Shown one piece after another: positions 1 to 7,123 of a stretch of DNA of 49,580 nt. Under the pieces are notes generated by a model. It was not told where the DNA came from, did not search any database, and saw only the letters and a list, made by a program, of their open reading frames with translations. Made by a program: the position numbers and the translations under genes. The stretch comes from Oscillospiraceae bacterium (GTDB lineage: Bacteria; Bacillota; Clostridia; Oscillospirales; Ruminococcaceae): the NCBI GenBank assembly GCA_012729855.1, contig JAAYCI010000035.1, positions 1 to 49,580 on the forward strand, given 5' to 3'. Positions within the stretch are counted from its first letter, which is position 1. Every line of letters begins with the position of its first letter.

Positions 1-65
1 ATATACTCGATAACCTTTTGCTTGAATTCACCCGTATATCGCTTATTCGGTACGCCTTTGGGCAT
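1..65 (-). CDS. IS3-family transposase OrfA, N-terminal end (cut by window edge)
   Basis: The minus strand reads from an ATG at 65 into the window edge, giving MPKGVPNKRYTGEFKQKVIE. A basic start followed by 'YTxEFKxxVI' is the typical opening of the helix-turn-helix OrfA protein of IS3/IS150-type elements, which binds the element ends. A ribosome site (GGAAGGGGTG on the minus strand) sits about 10 bases upstream. The gene lies just inside the terminal repeat ending at 126. Only about 21 codons are visible, so whether the element is intact cannot be judged. Confidence 0.7.
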   Translation of the reverse strand, partial: MPKGVPNKRYTGEFKQKVIEY

Positions 66-101
66 GAAAATGCACCCCTTCCATTAAACAGTTTATCACA
101 C

Positions 102-126
102 TGTCTAACTTTTGGGGTGCACTTCA
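102..126. repeat. Terminal inverted repeat / outer end of IS3-family element
   Basis: Read on the minus strand the element begins TGAAGTGCACCCC and continues with AAAAGTTAGACA. The 5'-TG and a GCACCCC block followed by a short leader into OrfA resemble IS150-group left ends. The other end is outside the window, so the repeat partner and the target duplication (expected 3-4 bases, starting at 127) cannot be confirmed. Confidence 0.55.
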
Positions 127-174
127 TGTGAAGGTGCGGGTTTTTGTAATTTTTGGTGTTTTTGCCGGTAAACT

Positions 175-729
175 TCAGCAATAGCCGCCTTCGCCCGGCT
201 GAAACTCGCTGGCCAGGATATCCATGTAGACTTCATCGTGGGTGACGCCGTGCAGGGTGTAGGCCTGCCGGCGCGCGCCCATGCGCTTGAAGCCCACCTT
301 TTCGTAGCAGGTGATGGCCTGATGGTTGAAGCTGAACACCCGCAGCATCACGTTGTGCAGGTTCAAAATGCCAAAGCCATAATGCAGCAGCAGGCGAAGC
401 GCCTCGGTGCCGTAGCCCTGGCCGCGGCTTTCGGCGGCGCCAATGAACAGCCCGCATTCGGCGCGGCGCTGGATGGCATCGTGCCCAAAAAAGCTGATGT
501 TGCCCAGCAGGGTGTCGTCCGCCCCCCGGATGATGGCAAAGTTGGGGCCCTCCTGGGCCAGCTCCTCCAGCAGCTTGCGTTCCTTCAGCAGGCTGAACAC
601 CTGGGTGCTGTTGCCCAGGCGGTTGGTAATCTCAGGGTCGTTCAGCCAGCGGGTGTAGGTGCCGGCGTCGTCTGGGCAAATGGGCGACAGATAGATACGC
701 TCGCCCGTTACTTTTGGGTAGTACTTCAT
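175..729 (-). CDS. GNAT family N-acetyltransferase (RimJ/RimL-like)
   Basis: A 184-residue protein with the GNAT fold of the RimJ/RimL subgroup, which moves an acetyl group from acetyl-CoA to an amine, often a protein N-terminus or a small metabolite. The opening (YLSPICPDDAGTYTRWLND) matches the family's N-terminal strand and helix. The acetyl-CoA loop is near residues 100-112 (ESRGQGYGTEALRLLL), and the usual 'NHQAITCYEKVGF' helix follows. The ATG at 729 is preceded by GGGAGG. The gene is the last on the minus strand before the IS end and lies behind a terminator that closes the met operon, so it probably has its own promoter. The substrate cannot be predicted. Confidence 0.85.
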   Translation of the reverse strand: MKYYPKVTGERIYLSPICPDDAGTYTRWLNDPEITNRLGNSTQVFSLLKERKLLEELAQEGPNFAIIRGADDTLLGNISFFGHDAIQRRAECGLFIGAAESRGQGYGTEALRLLLHYGFGILNLHNVMLRVFSFNHQAITCYEKVGFKRMGARRQAYTLHGVTHDEVYMDILASEFQPGEGGYC

Positions 730-807
730 GCGGCGCCTCCCTGGTGTGTTCCTTTTATGGGGGGCTTTGCCCCAACAAAAATGCGGGGCAAAGCGGGCCC
801 GTTTGAC

Positions 808-838
808 AAAATGCCTCCGCAGCCGGGCCGCGGAGGCA
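808..838 (-). terminator. Terminator of the metY-metA operon
   Basis: A 9-bp perfect stem (812-820 with 830-838, TGCCTCCGC/GCGGAGGCA) lies 10 bases past the metA stop. On the minus strand it is followed by TTTT. The T-run is short, so termination may be partial. Confidence 0.6.
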
Positions 839-847
839 GAGGGTTTA

Positions 848-1765
848 TTACGACAGTTCGTTCAGGTCGAACGGGGTGCTTTGGTACACATAGTAGTTCA
901 GCCAGTTGCTGAACAGCAGGTGGGCGTGGCTGCGCCAGCGGAACAGGATGCCCTTTTCGGGGTCGTCGTCTACAAAGTAGTGGCGGGGCAGCTTAGGGTT
1001 CAGGCCGGCGCCCTTGTCGCGCGTATACTCATTATACAGCGTTTCTTTGTCGTATTCCATGTGGCCCATCACGTAAATCTCCCGGCCGTTGTCGGTGCTC
1101 ATCAGGTGCAGGCCGGCCTCTTCGCTCTCGGCCAGCACGCGCAGCTGGGGCACGGCGTCCACGTCGGGCCGGGCAATGCCGGCCAGGCGGGAGTGGGGGG
1201 CGTAGAACACCTCGTCGAAGCCACGCACCAGCGGGTTGCCGGGGCGCACCACCTTGTGCTCGAACACGCCCGACAGCTTGGCGGGCAGCATGATTTTGGG
1301 GATGCCGTAGTTGTGGTACAGCCCGGCCATGGCCCCCCAGCACAGGTACAGGGTGGAATACACGTTCTTGCGGCTGAAATCAAACAGACTGCGCAGCTCG
1401 TCCCAGTAGTCCACCTGCTCGTAGTCCAGCTGCTCCACCGGCGCGCCGGTTACAATCATGCCGTCGAAGCGGTGGCGCTGCACCTCGTCCAGCGTTTGGT
1501 AAAACGCGGCAATATGCTCGGACGCCGTGTGGGTGGACTCATGCGTGCCGGTGCGCAGCAATGTGAGGCGCACCTGCAGCGGGCTGTTGCCCAGCATGCG
1601 GGCCAGCTGGGTCTCGGTAACAATTTTGTCGGGCATCAGGTTGACGATCAGGATATCCAGCGGGCGGATGTCCTGGGTGATGGCCCGATGGTGGGGCATG
1701 ACGAAAATGTTTTCGTCCTGCAGGGTTTTGTAGGCGGGCAGCTCTTTGGGGATGATGACTGGCAT
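848..1765 (-). CDS. metA: Homoserine O-acetyltransferase (MetA family)
   Basis: A 305-residue full-length MetA-fold enzyme that acylates L-homoserine for methionine synthesis in the cytoplasm. The catalytic triad is visible: Cys142 in YLCWGAMA, His235 and Glu237 in MGHME. Family members are often annotated as succinyltransferases, but residue 111 here is Glu (TGAPVEQL). In characterised MetA enzymes Glu at this site goes with acetyl-CoA use and Gly with succinyl-CoA use, so O-acetylhomoserine is the likely product. This fits the upstream neighbour, an O-acetylhomoserine sulfhydrylase, 11 bases away. The ribosome site (AGGGAGG) overlaps the metY stop codon, so the pair is probably translationally coupled. 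Confidence 0.93.
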   Translation of the reverse strand: MPVIIPKELPAYKTLQDENIFVMPHHRAITQDIRPLDILIVNLMPDKIVTETQLARMLGNSPLQVRLTLLRTGTHESTHTASEHIAAFYQTLDEVQRHRFDGMIVTGAPVEQLDYEQVDYWDELRSLFDFSRKNVYSTLYLCWGAMAGLYHNYGIPKIMLPAKLSGVFEHKVVRPGNPLVRGFDEVFYAPHSRLAGIARPDVDAVPQLRVLAESEEAGLHLMSTDNGREIYVMGHMEYDKETLYNEYTRDKGAGLNPKLPRHYFVDDDPEKGILFRWRSHAHLLFSNWLNYYVYQSTPFDLNELS

Positions 1766-1776
1766 GGTATCCTCCC

Positions 1777-3057
1777 TTAGTCTGTGGCGGCCTGCAGGGC
1801 GGCGTTAAAATCATTCTTGATATCGTCGATATGCTCAATGCCTACCGACACGCGGATGAGCTCCGGCCTGATGCCGGCCTGCAACTGGCCTTCTTCCGTG
1901 AGCTGCCGGTGGGTGGTGGAGGCGGGGTGCAGCACCGAGGTGCGCAAATCGCCAATGTGTACCACCAGGCTGGTCAGCTTGAGGCTTTCAATGAATTTGC
2001 GCCCGGCTTCAAAGCCGCCCTTGACGCCAAAGGTCAAAAAGCCGCCGGCGCCTTTGGGCATGTAGCGCTGCTGCAGCGCGTGGTAGGGGTCGTCTTTCAG
2101 GCCGGGGAAGCGTACCCAATCCACGCGGGGGTCGGCGGCCAGGTACTCGGCCAGCGCCTGGGCATTTTGGCAGTGGCGCTCCATGCGCAGGTGCAGGGTT
2201 TCCAGGCCCATGTGGGTAAGCCAGGCGTTCATGGGGGCCATCACGCAGCCGTAGTCGCGCAGCATCTGGCCGCGCAGCTTCACGGCAAAGGCCGCGGGGC
2301 CAAAGGCCTCGGTGAACACCAGGCCGTGGTAGCTGTCGTCCGGCTCGGTAATGCCGGGGTATTTGCCGTTTTTGGCCCAGTCGAAGGTGCCGCCGTCCAC
2401 CACGATGCCGCCTATGCTGGTGGCGTGGCCGTCGGCGTATTTGGTGGTGGAGTGGATGACGATGTTGGCGCCGTGCTCCAGCGGGCGGCACAGCCAGGGG
2501 GTGGCCAGGGTGTTGTCCACCACCAGGGGTACCTCCAGCGCTTTGGCCACGCGGCTCCACTTGTCAAAGTCCAGCACGGAAAGCGCCGGGTTGCCCAGTG
2601 TTTCGGCCAGCACCACCTTGGTATTGGGCCGCGCCGCGGCCATAATTGCTTCGTAGGAGGCGTCCTGCGGCACAAAGGTATGGTCGATGCCCAGCTTTTG
2701 GAAGCTGACGCCCACCAGGTTGTTGGTGCCGCCGTAAACGTTGGCGCTGCTAAGGATATGGTCGCCAGTGCCGCAAAGCGCCAGCAGGCATATCATGGTG
2801 GCGCTTTGGCCGCTGGCCGCCGCTGTGGCAGCCACACCGCCTTCCAGCATGGACATCTTACCCTCCAGCCGCTCAACGTTGGGGTTGGAAATGCGGGTGT
2901 ACATGTGGGTGGCGCTTGTCAAATCGAACATGGCGGCCACGTCGTCGGTGTTGTAGTAGCGGTATGTGGTCGACTGCATGATGGGCATCACCTGCGGTTC
3001 CCCTTTTTGGGCCTGGTAGTCGCCGTGTACGCAGGCGGTCTCGAACTTCATTTCCAT
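1777..3057 (-). CDS. metY: O-acetylhomoserine sulfhydrylase (MetY)
   Basis: A 426-residue PLP enzyme of the Cys/Met metabolism family. It makes homocysteine directly from O-acetylhomoserine and sulfide. The internal-aldimine lysine is Lys206 in IHSTTKYADGH. The PLP-phosphate region 'ASGQSA' (about 81-86) and 'VVDNTLATPWLC' (about 179-190) are typical. The longer central block with KNGKYPGI separates MetY-type enzymes from shorter cystathionine gamma-synthases. The start at 3057 follows AAGGAGG. It is the first gene of an operon with metA. No S-box (SAM riboswitch) leader was recognised upstream. Confidence 0.93.
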   Translation of the reverse strand: MEMKFETACVHGDYQAQKGEPQVMPIMQSTTYRYYNTDDVAAMFDLTSATHMYTRISNPNVERLEGKMSMLEGGVAATAAASGQSATMICLLALCGTGDHILSSANVYGGTNNLVGVSFQKLGIDHTFVPQDASYEAIMAAARPNTKVVLAETLGNPALSVLDFDKWSRVAKALEVPLVVDNTLATPWLCRPLEHGANIVIHSTTKYADGHATSIGGIVVDGGTFDWAKNGKYPGITEPDDSYHGLVFTEAFGPAAFAVKLRGQMLRDYGCVMAPMNAWLTHMGLETLHLRMERHCQNAQALAEYLAADPRVDWVRFPGLKDDPYHALQQRYMPKGAGGFLTFGVKGGFEAGRKFIESLKLTSLVVHIGDLRTSVLHPASTTHRQLTEEGQLQAGIRPELIRVSVGIEHIDDIKNDFNAALQAATD

Positions 3058-3094
3058 GCTTTTTCCTCCTTCTTGTTAAAATAGGATGTTTTCT

Positions 3095-3123
3095 ATCATA
3101 CCATTGCGGCGGCCAAAAAGCCA
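3095..3123 (-). promoter_or_regulatory. Possible metY promoter
   Basis: On the minus strand a TATGAT (-10, complement of 3095-3100) lies about 38 bases upstream of the metY start. The 17-base-upstream hexamer (TGGCTT) matches the -35 consensus poorly. Between here and the HU promoter (3124-3336) no gene is seen; a small inverted repeat (TTCCTAT/ATAGGAA, 3291-3311) lacks a T-run. Confidence 0.3.
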
Positions 3124-3336
3124 TCCCCAGTTTATCACTGCATCACAGCCCGGCAGGGCGGCTTTGGGGGCGGCAAAGGCGTTTTGTGCGCCAGCCGTAG
3201 TCAAAATCAGACATGGTTTTTCAAAAAATGCGATATTTTCTGGCAGGTAGATGGGCATTTTTGGTCGAAAGCATGTGAATTCCCTAAAAATTTCCTATAG
3301 AAAAAATAGGAAGTGTAAAAAAACGATGACAGACTA

Positions 3337-3365
3337 TTGCATTTCAACGTGTGGCCGCTTATAAT
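3337..3365 (+). promoter_or_regulatory. Sigma-70-type promoter of the HU gene
   Basis: TTGCAT (3337-3342), a 17-base spacer and TATAAT (3360-3365). The predicted start near 3372 leaves a leader of about 55 bases before the HU ATG. Confidence 0.8.
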
Positions 3366-3426
3366 AAAAACGAGCCAAGGGGGATACCATATTGGCAAAT
3401 GTGAGAAGATTTTAGGGAGGTACAAA

Positions 3427-3705
3427 ATGACTAGGTCTCAATTGATCGCCAAAATTGCACGACAGACGGGGCTGCCGGTTGCACAGGTTGAAACAGTGTT
3501 GACAACAATGGTCGACGATATCATAGAATCTCTTCAGCAGGGTGAGAAGGTGACCATTGCCGGATTTGGACGTTTCGAGATGCGAGATCGGAAAACCAAA
3601 GCCTACACCAACCCGAAAACTAAAGTATCCAGCCGCCTTGAGCCCACCAGCATTCCCGGTTTTAAGGCCAGTGGCCTGATGAAACAGCGTATTGCTGAGG
3701 GCTAA
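3427..3705 (+). CDS. hup: HU-family DNA-binding protein
   Basis: A 92-residue histone-like protein that bends and compacts DNA. It begins MTRSQLIAKIARQTGL, typical for HU, and keeps the 'GEKVTIAGFGRFEMRDR' beta-arm entrance and a basic arm with a proline (TSIPGFKASG) at the tip. The reading frame is open further upstream to 3337, but the ATG at 3427 is right: it has TTAGGGAGG 5-6 bases before it and gives the standard N-terminus, and the promoter lies at 3337-3365. It is monocistronic, closed by the terminator at 3839-3868. Confidence 0.93.
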   Translation: MTRSQLIAKIARQTGLPVAQVETVLTTMVDDIIESLQQGEKVTIAGFGRFEMRDRKTKAYTNPKTKVSSRLEPTSIPGFKASGLMKQRIAEG

Positions 3706-3838
3706 GGCTGACGGTGCCAGCCAGCTTGAAAGCCGGGAGGATTTTCAGGTGGCGCGCAAACGGTGTGTGCTGAGTTGCGAACGGCTTTCAGGTATTGTTG
3801 GAAATGCTGAAAAATACTAAAATATGTGATTATTAAAC

Positions 3839-3868
3839 AAAAAGCACCTGCCGAAGCAGGTGCTTTTT
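3839..3868. terminator. Bidirectional terminator between HU and the lipoprotein gene
   Basis: A near-perfect 12-bp hairpin (AAAAGCACCTGC / GCAGGTGCTTTT, loop CGAA) with A-rich left and T-rich right flanks. It can end transcripts from both convergent genes. Confidence 0.85.
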
Positions 3869-3884
3869 GTTTGTGTGCTGCCTG

Positions 3885-4316
3885 CTAGCTCAGGTCCACC
3901 TGGATGGTCTCGCCGGGCTTGCCGTTTTTCTCAATGGCCTCGTACAGCTTTTGGGCGTTGCCGGACGCAATGGTGGCCCCGGCGATGCCGTCGATGCTGC
4001 TGGCCGAGCTGGCCGCCAGAACGTTGGCACTGAGCTGCGGGATCCACTCGGAGGGCTCGGGCGTCATGCCTTCGTAGTTGCCGGGCACGCTTTTGGCGTT
4101 GCCGTCCGCGTCGTAGGACTCAAACTGTGCGGCCACCACTTTGCCGTCCTTGTAGGTCAGTGTCAGGGTGTCGCGCCAGCCGTAGCCGTTGCTGTCCACA
4201 TAGGTGTCATCGGCTTCGGCGGTGTATACACCGTCGGCTTTGGTACTGCTGCTGCAAGCTACAAGGCCGGTCAGCATCAGGGCGGCGCACAGAACCGCCA
4301 ACCATTTTTTCCACAT
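3885..4316 (-). CDS. Lipoprotein with FMN-binding-like (flavinylation) motif
   Basis: A 143-residue protein with a lipoprotein signal: a basic start (MWKKW), a hydrophobic stretch and the lipobox LVACSSS with Cys21, so it is probably anchored outside the membrane. The mature part resembles the small FMN_bind domain. DGVYTAEADD opens the fold, and SSIDGIAGATIASG near residues 106-119 matches the D-G-x-(S/T/A)-G-A-T motif in which the Thr is covalently flavinylated by ApbE-type enzymes. No ApbE or redox partner lies nearby, so a role in extracellular electron transfer is only an inference. AAAGGAG precedes the ATG. Confidence 0.65.
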   Translation of the reverse strand: MWKKWLAVLCAALMLTGLVACSSSTKADGVYTAEADDTYVDSNGYGWRDTLTLTYKDGKVVAAQFESYDADGNAKSVPGNYEGMTPEPSEWIPQLSANVLAASSASSIDGIAGATIASGNAQKLYEAIEKNGKPGETIQVDLS

Positions 4317-4538
4317 AATCAGTGCTCCTTTCTATCGGTCAAAATAAAGTAATCCATCGCAGGGCTTCAAGCGTCCTTATTATACCATATTATATAGGGC
4401 GGGTTTTCCGAAAAATGTCAGATGTAACAAAAAAGACACAGAACGCCGCCGCCCACAAGGGGCAAACGACGCCCTGCGCTCTGGTAGGACATTTAGAGAG
4501 TACAACAGCTGCAACGGCGCAGCCAATGGGGTAATGTG

Positions 4539-4823
4539 TCAGGCGGCGTGCGGGCCCGGGAAGGCGGGGGGCTTTGCGGCCAACTGCAGAGGGGCCGGTT
4601 GAGCGGCGGGCCGCTGCCGGTGGGCCGGGCCGGGCTGTGGGCGGCGGCGCTTAGGGCTGCGGCGCAGCTCGCGGCGGAAAAGCCGCCAGGCAAGCCAGCC
4701 GCAGGCAGCCAGTAAAACCAGCGCGCCGGCTACAGGAAGGGTGCCGGCAAACAATGCTTCCAGTGTGGCAATACCCGCCAACACGGCCAGGATGGCAACG
4801 ACTCTTGAACAAAAGGCACGCAT
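4539..4823 (-). CDS. Small membrane protein divergent from the LexA-like gene
   Basis: A 94-residue protein of unknown family. Two hydrophobic segments (about residues 5-24 and 27-47) are followed by an Arg/Lys/Pro-rich cytoplasmic-looking tail. The frame is open upstream to 4880, but the ATG at 4823 is chosen because AAGGAAGG precedes it and the promoter (TTGACA-17-TACACT) ends only about 35 bases upstream. It is transcribed away from the LexA-like repressor and shares its operator-like palindromes. Small membrane proteins next to lexA in other bacteria (YneA, SidA, DivS) block cell division after DNA damage. That role is possible here, but no sequence similarity was recognised. Confidence 0.6.
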   Translation of the reverse strand: MRAFCSRVVAILAVLAGIATLEALFAGTLPVAGALVLLAACGWLAWRLFRRELRRSPKRRRPQPGPAHRQRPAAQPAPLQLAAKPPAFPGPHAA

Positions 4824-4840
4824 GGAAACCCTTCCTTTCA

Positions 4841-4943
4841 ACAATGAATGATTGTGTTTATAGTGTACAATAACAACCATGCGTTGTCAATGGAAAAAAC
4901 AATAATATTGCGAAATTGCTTTACAAATACAAAATATGGTTGT
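4841..4943. promoter_or_regulatory. Three operator-like palindromes, ACAAn-N5-nTTGT
   Basis: Three 15-bp inverted repeats with the same pattern: 4841-4855 (ACAAT-N5-ATTGT), 4873-4887 (ACAAC-N5-GTTGT) and 4929-4943 (ACAAA-N5-GTTGT). The first lies between the minus-strand promoter and its gene, the second overlaps that promoter's -35, and the third sits inside the repressor's own -35/-10 spacer. A looser copy (ACAAT-N3-ATTGC) is at 4899-4911. The placement is what an autoregulating, divergently acting repressor needs, so these are the likely binding sites of the protein starting at 4990. Confidence 0.65.
4862..4890 (-). promoter_or_regulatory. Promoter of the small membrane protein gene
   Basis: On the minus strand TTGACA (complement of 4885-4890), 17 bases, then TACACT (complement of 4862-4867). 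The -35 is overlapped by the palindrome at 4873-4887. Confidence 0.7.
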
Positions 4944-4948
4944 ATAAT
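4920..4948 (+). promoter_or_regulatory. Promoter of the LexA-like repressor gene
   Basis: TTTACA (4920-4925), 17 bases, TATAAT (4943-4948). The palindrome at 4929-4943 occupies the spacer, so a bound repressor would block polymerase. Confidence 0.8.
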
Positions 4949-4989
4949 TAAACCACGTCACTTCACAAATATGCGTAAGGAGGACGGTT

Positions 4990-5604
4990 ATGTTCGCAGA
5001 ACGCCTGAAGCAGCTGCGCAAAGAGCAAAAAATAACCCAGAGCAAGCTGGCGGAAATGTTTGGCATTACCCAGCAGGCGGTAGGCAAATGGGAAGCGGGG
5101 GATTCCTCGCCGGACCCCGGCACCCTGATTCGCCTGGCCGAGCTGTTTGGCGTGAGCGTGGACTTTTTGCTGGGCCGCGCGGGGGCCAATATTGGCGCGG
5201 TGCGGCCCTACCTGCCGGCGGCGGAGGTAATGGTGCCGGTGGTAGGCGCGGTGCGCGCCGGCTATGGCGCCCTGGCTTTTGAAGAAGACCATGGCAGCGC
5301 AACTGCCAGCGTGCGGGACCCGGAGAGCTACTTTTACCTGGTGGTGAAGGGCGACTCTATGGAGCCGCGCATCCGCGATGGCGATTTGGCGCTGGTGCGC
5401 CGCCAGCCGGTGCTGGACGACGGCGATTTGGGCGTGGTGATCTACGGCGACGGTGAGGGAACGCTCAAACGTTTTCAGCGTAAAGGCAACGCCGTGGTGC
5501 TGCAGCCCTTTAACCCCGCCTATGAGCCGGTCATCCTCTCCGGCGAGGAGCTGGAGCATCTTTACATCGCCGGCAAAGTGGTGGAAACAAAAGCGCGCTG
5601 GTAG
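4990..5604 (+). CDS. XRE-family LexA-like repressor with S24 self-cleavage domain
   Basis: A 204-residue repressor. An HTH_3 DNA-binding domain (residues 6-61, with ITQSKLAEMFGITQQAV as the helix-turn-helix) is followed by a LexA/CI-type S24 peptidase domain. The self-cleavage site is Ala90-Gly91 (GAVRAGYG), and the catalytic dyad is Ser123 (KGDSMEPRIRDGD) and Lys160 (EGTLKRF). Family knowledge: RecA filaments on damaged DNA trigger cleavage and derepression. It differs from true LexA, whose N-terminus is a winged helix, but such XRE-S24 proteins can fill the SOS role. AAGGAGG precedes the ATG. Palindromes at its promoter suggest autoregulation; the genes after it look repair-related. A prophage-type repressor is the alternative, but no phage genes are present. 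Confidence 0.85.
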   Translation: MFAERLKQLRKEQKITQSKLAEMFGITQQAVGKWEAGDSSPDPGTLIRLAELFGVSVDFLLGRAGANIGAVRPYLPAAEVMVPVVGAVRAGYGALAFEEDHGSATASVRDPESYFYLVVKGDSMEPRIRDGDLALVRRQPVLDDGDLGVVIYGDGEGTLKRFQRKGNAVVLQPFNPAYEPVILSGEELEHLYIAGKVVETKARW

Positions 5605-5785
5605 GAAAATCCGCCTGTGAGGCGGCTGCGCTTGCGCTATATTTGCAGGTATAGGTCGAGGTGTAAAAGCTGGCTGAATCAAGCCGGCCGGGCATGGTAT
5701 TGCCATGGGTGTGTTCAGGCGGCTGTATGGTGTGCGCGGCATCGTATCAAGTGCCTGACTAAGAAAGCGACCGGGAGGTGTGCAC

Positions 5786-7123
5786 ATGGATTTGATGGAC
5801 AAGCTGACCATTTTGGCCGATGGCGCCAAGTACGACGCCGCCTGCACGTCCTCCGGGGCCGACCGTCCGGGCGGCGGCGGGCTGGGCAGCACCATTGCCG
5901 CAGGCTGCTGCCACAGCTTTTCGGCAGACGGGCGCTGCGTGTCGCTATTAAAGGTATTGATGAGCAACAACTGCATATACGACTGCAAATATTGCGTGAA
6001 CCGCAGCAGCAATGATATCGCCCGTACCAGCTTCACGCCCGAGGAGCTGGCCGAGTTGACCATTGAGTTTTACCGGCGCAATTACATTGAGGGGTTGTTT
6101 TTGTCCAGCGGGGTATTGCGCAACCCCGATTACACGATGGAGCAGATGATACGCGCGCTGGAAATCATACGCTATAAATACGATTTTTGGGGCTATATCC
6201 ACGCCAAGACCATACCCGGCGCCTCGCCCGACCTGATTTGGCGGCTGGGCCTGGTAGCCGACCGCCTCAGCGTTAATATCGAGCTGCCCAGCGAGGACAG
6301 CCTGAGCCGCCTGGCCCCGGCCAAAACGCGCAAGGCCATATTGCGGCCAATGGCGCAAATTGCCGCCGGCCGCCAACAGAACACCAGGGAGTTGGCCCAC
6401 TACAAGCACGCGCCCACCTTTGCCGGCGCCGGCCAGGCCACGCAGATGATCATTGGGGCGTCGCCCGAGAGCGATTACAGCATTTTGCGCCTGGCCGAGG
6501 GCTTGTATGGCCGGTATGAACTGAAGCGGGTGTTCTACTCGGCGTATATCCCGGTGGTGGAGGACAGCCTGTTGCCCAGCGTGGAGACCAAACCTCCGCT
6601 GCTGCGGGAGCATCGGCTTTACCAGGCGGATTTTCTGCTGCGGCAGTACCGGTTTGTGGCGGATGAGATATTAAGTGAAGAAGCGCCAAACTTCAACCCC
6701 TATCTGGACCCCAAATGCAATTGGGCCATCCACAACATGCACCTGTTCCCGGTGGATGTAAATACGGCCAGCCAGGCGACGCTGCTGCGGGTGCCGGGCA
6801 TCGGCCCGCTAAGCGCCAAGCGCATTGTGGCGGCACGCAAAACGGGGCGGCTGGGCATGCCGGAGCTGAAAAAAATTGGCGTGGTGCTGAAACGCGCGCA
6901 GTACTTCATCACCACAGCCGATAACCCCACCGGGCTGCACACCGGGCGGGAAGCCACGGTGCGGGCGCTGATTGACCCGGGGGTATATTCGGCGGGGATG
7001 GAGCAACTGAGCCTGTTTGGCCCGCCGGGCATGGGCCTGCCCGCCCTGCCCGGCCCGGGCGATGTGGCCACGGTGGCGCAGGCGGCAGAGGAGGTGGTGG
7101 CATGCCTGGCAAAAGCGATGTGA
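5786..7123 (+). CDS. Putative DNA modification/repair radical SAM protein (TIGR03916-like)
   Basis: A 445-residue radical-SAM enzyme. The cluster-binding cysteines are Cys63, Cys67 and Cys70 (CIYDCKYC), the CxxxCxxC pattern that holds the [4Fe-4S] cluster cleaving S-adenosylmethionine. The start (MDLMDKLTILADGAKYDAAC) and the C-terminal helix-hairpin-helix (VDVNTASQATLLRVPGIGP, near 320-340) match the 'rSAM linked to UDG' family, thought to act on DNA. The HhH motif supports DNA contact; the reaction is unknown. A GTG lies 6 bases upstream in frame, but the ATG at 5786 has GGGAGG at good spacing. It overlaps the next gene by 22 bases. The 181-base gap behind the repressor holds a 6-bp hairpin (5611-5625) without a T-run, so read-through is possible. 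Confidence 0.87.
   Translation: MDLMDKLTILADGAKYDAACTSSGADRPGGGGLGSTIAAGCCHSFSADGRCVSLLKVLMSNNCIYDCKYCVNRSSNDIARTSFTPEELAELTIEFYRRNYIEGLFLSSGVLRNPDYTMEQMIRALEIIRYKYDFWGYIHAKTIPGASPDLIWRLGLVADRLSVNIELPSEDSLSRLAPAKTRKAILRPMAQIAAGRQQNTRELAHYKHAPTFAGAGQATQMIIGASPESDYSILRLAEGLYGRYELKRVFYSAYIPVVEDSLLPSVETKPPLLREHRLYQADFLLRQYRFVADEILSEEAPNFNPYLDPKCNWAIHNMHLFPVDVNTASQATLLRVPGIGPLSAKRIVAARKTGRLGMPELKKIGVVLKRAQYFITTADNPTGLHTGREATVRALIDPGVYSAGMEQLSLFGPPGMGLPALPGPGDVATVAQAAEEVVACLAKAM

Noticed and set aside
3058-3336. SAM riboswitch (S-box) before metY
   Set aside because: No S-box conserved core or terminator was found; the small ATAGGAA hairpin has no T-run.
4436-4485. Terminator after the small membrane gene
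   Set aside because: CAGAACGC...GCGCTCTG arms pair with mismatches and no T-run follows; too weak to list.
4990-5604. Prophage repressor
   Set aside because: The S24 repressor has no integrase, phage or lysis genes near it, and the downstream genes look like chromosomal repair families.
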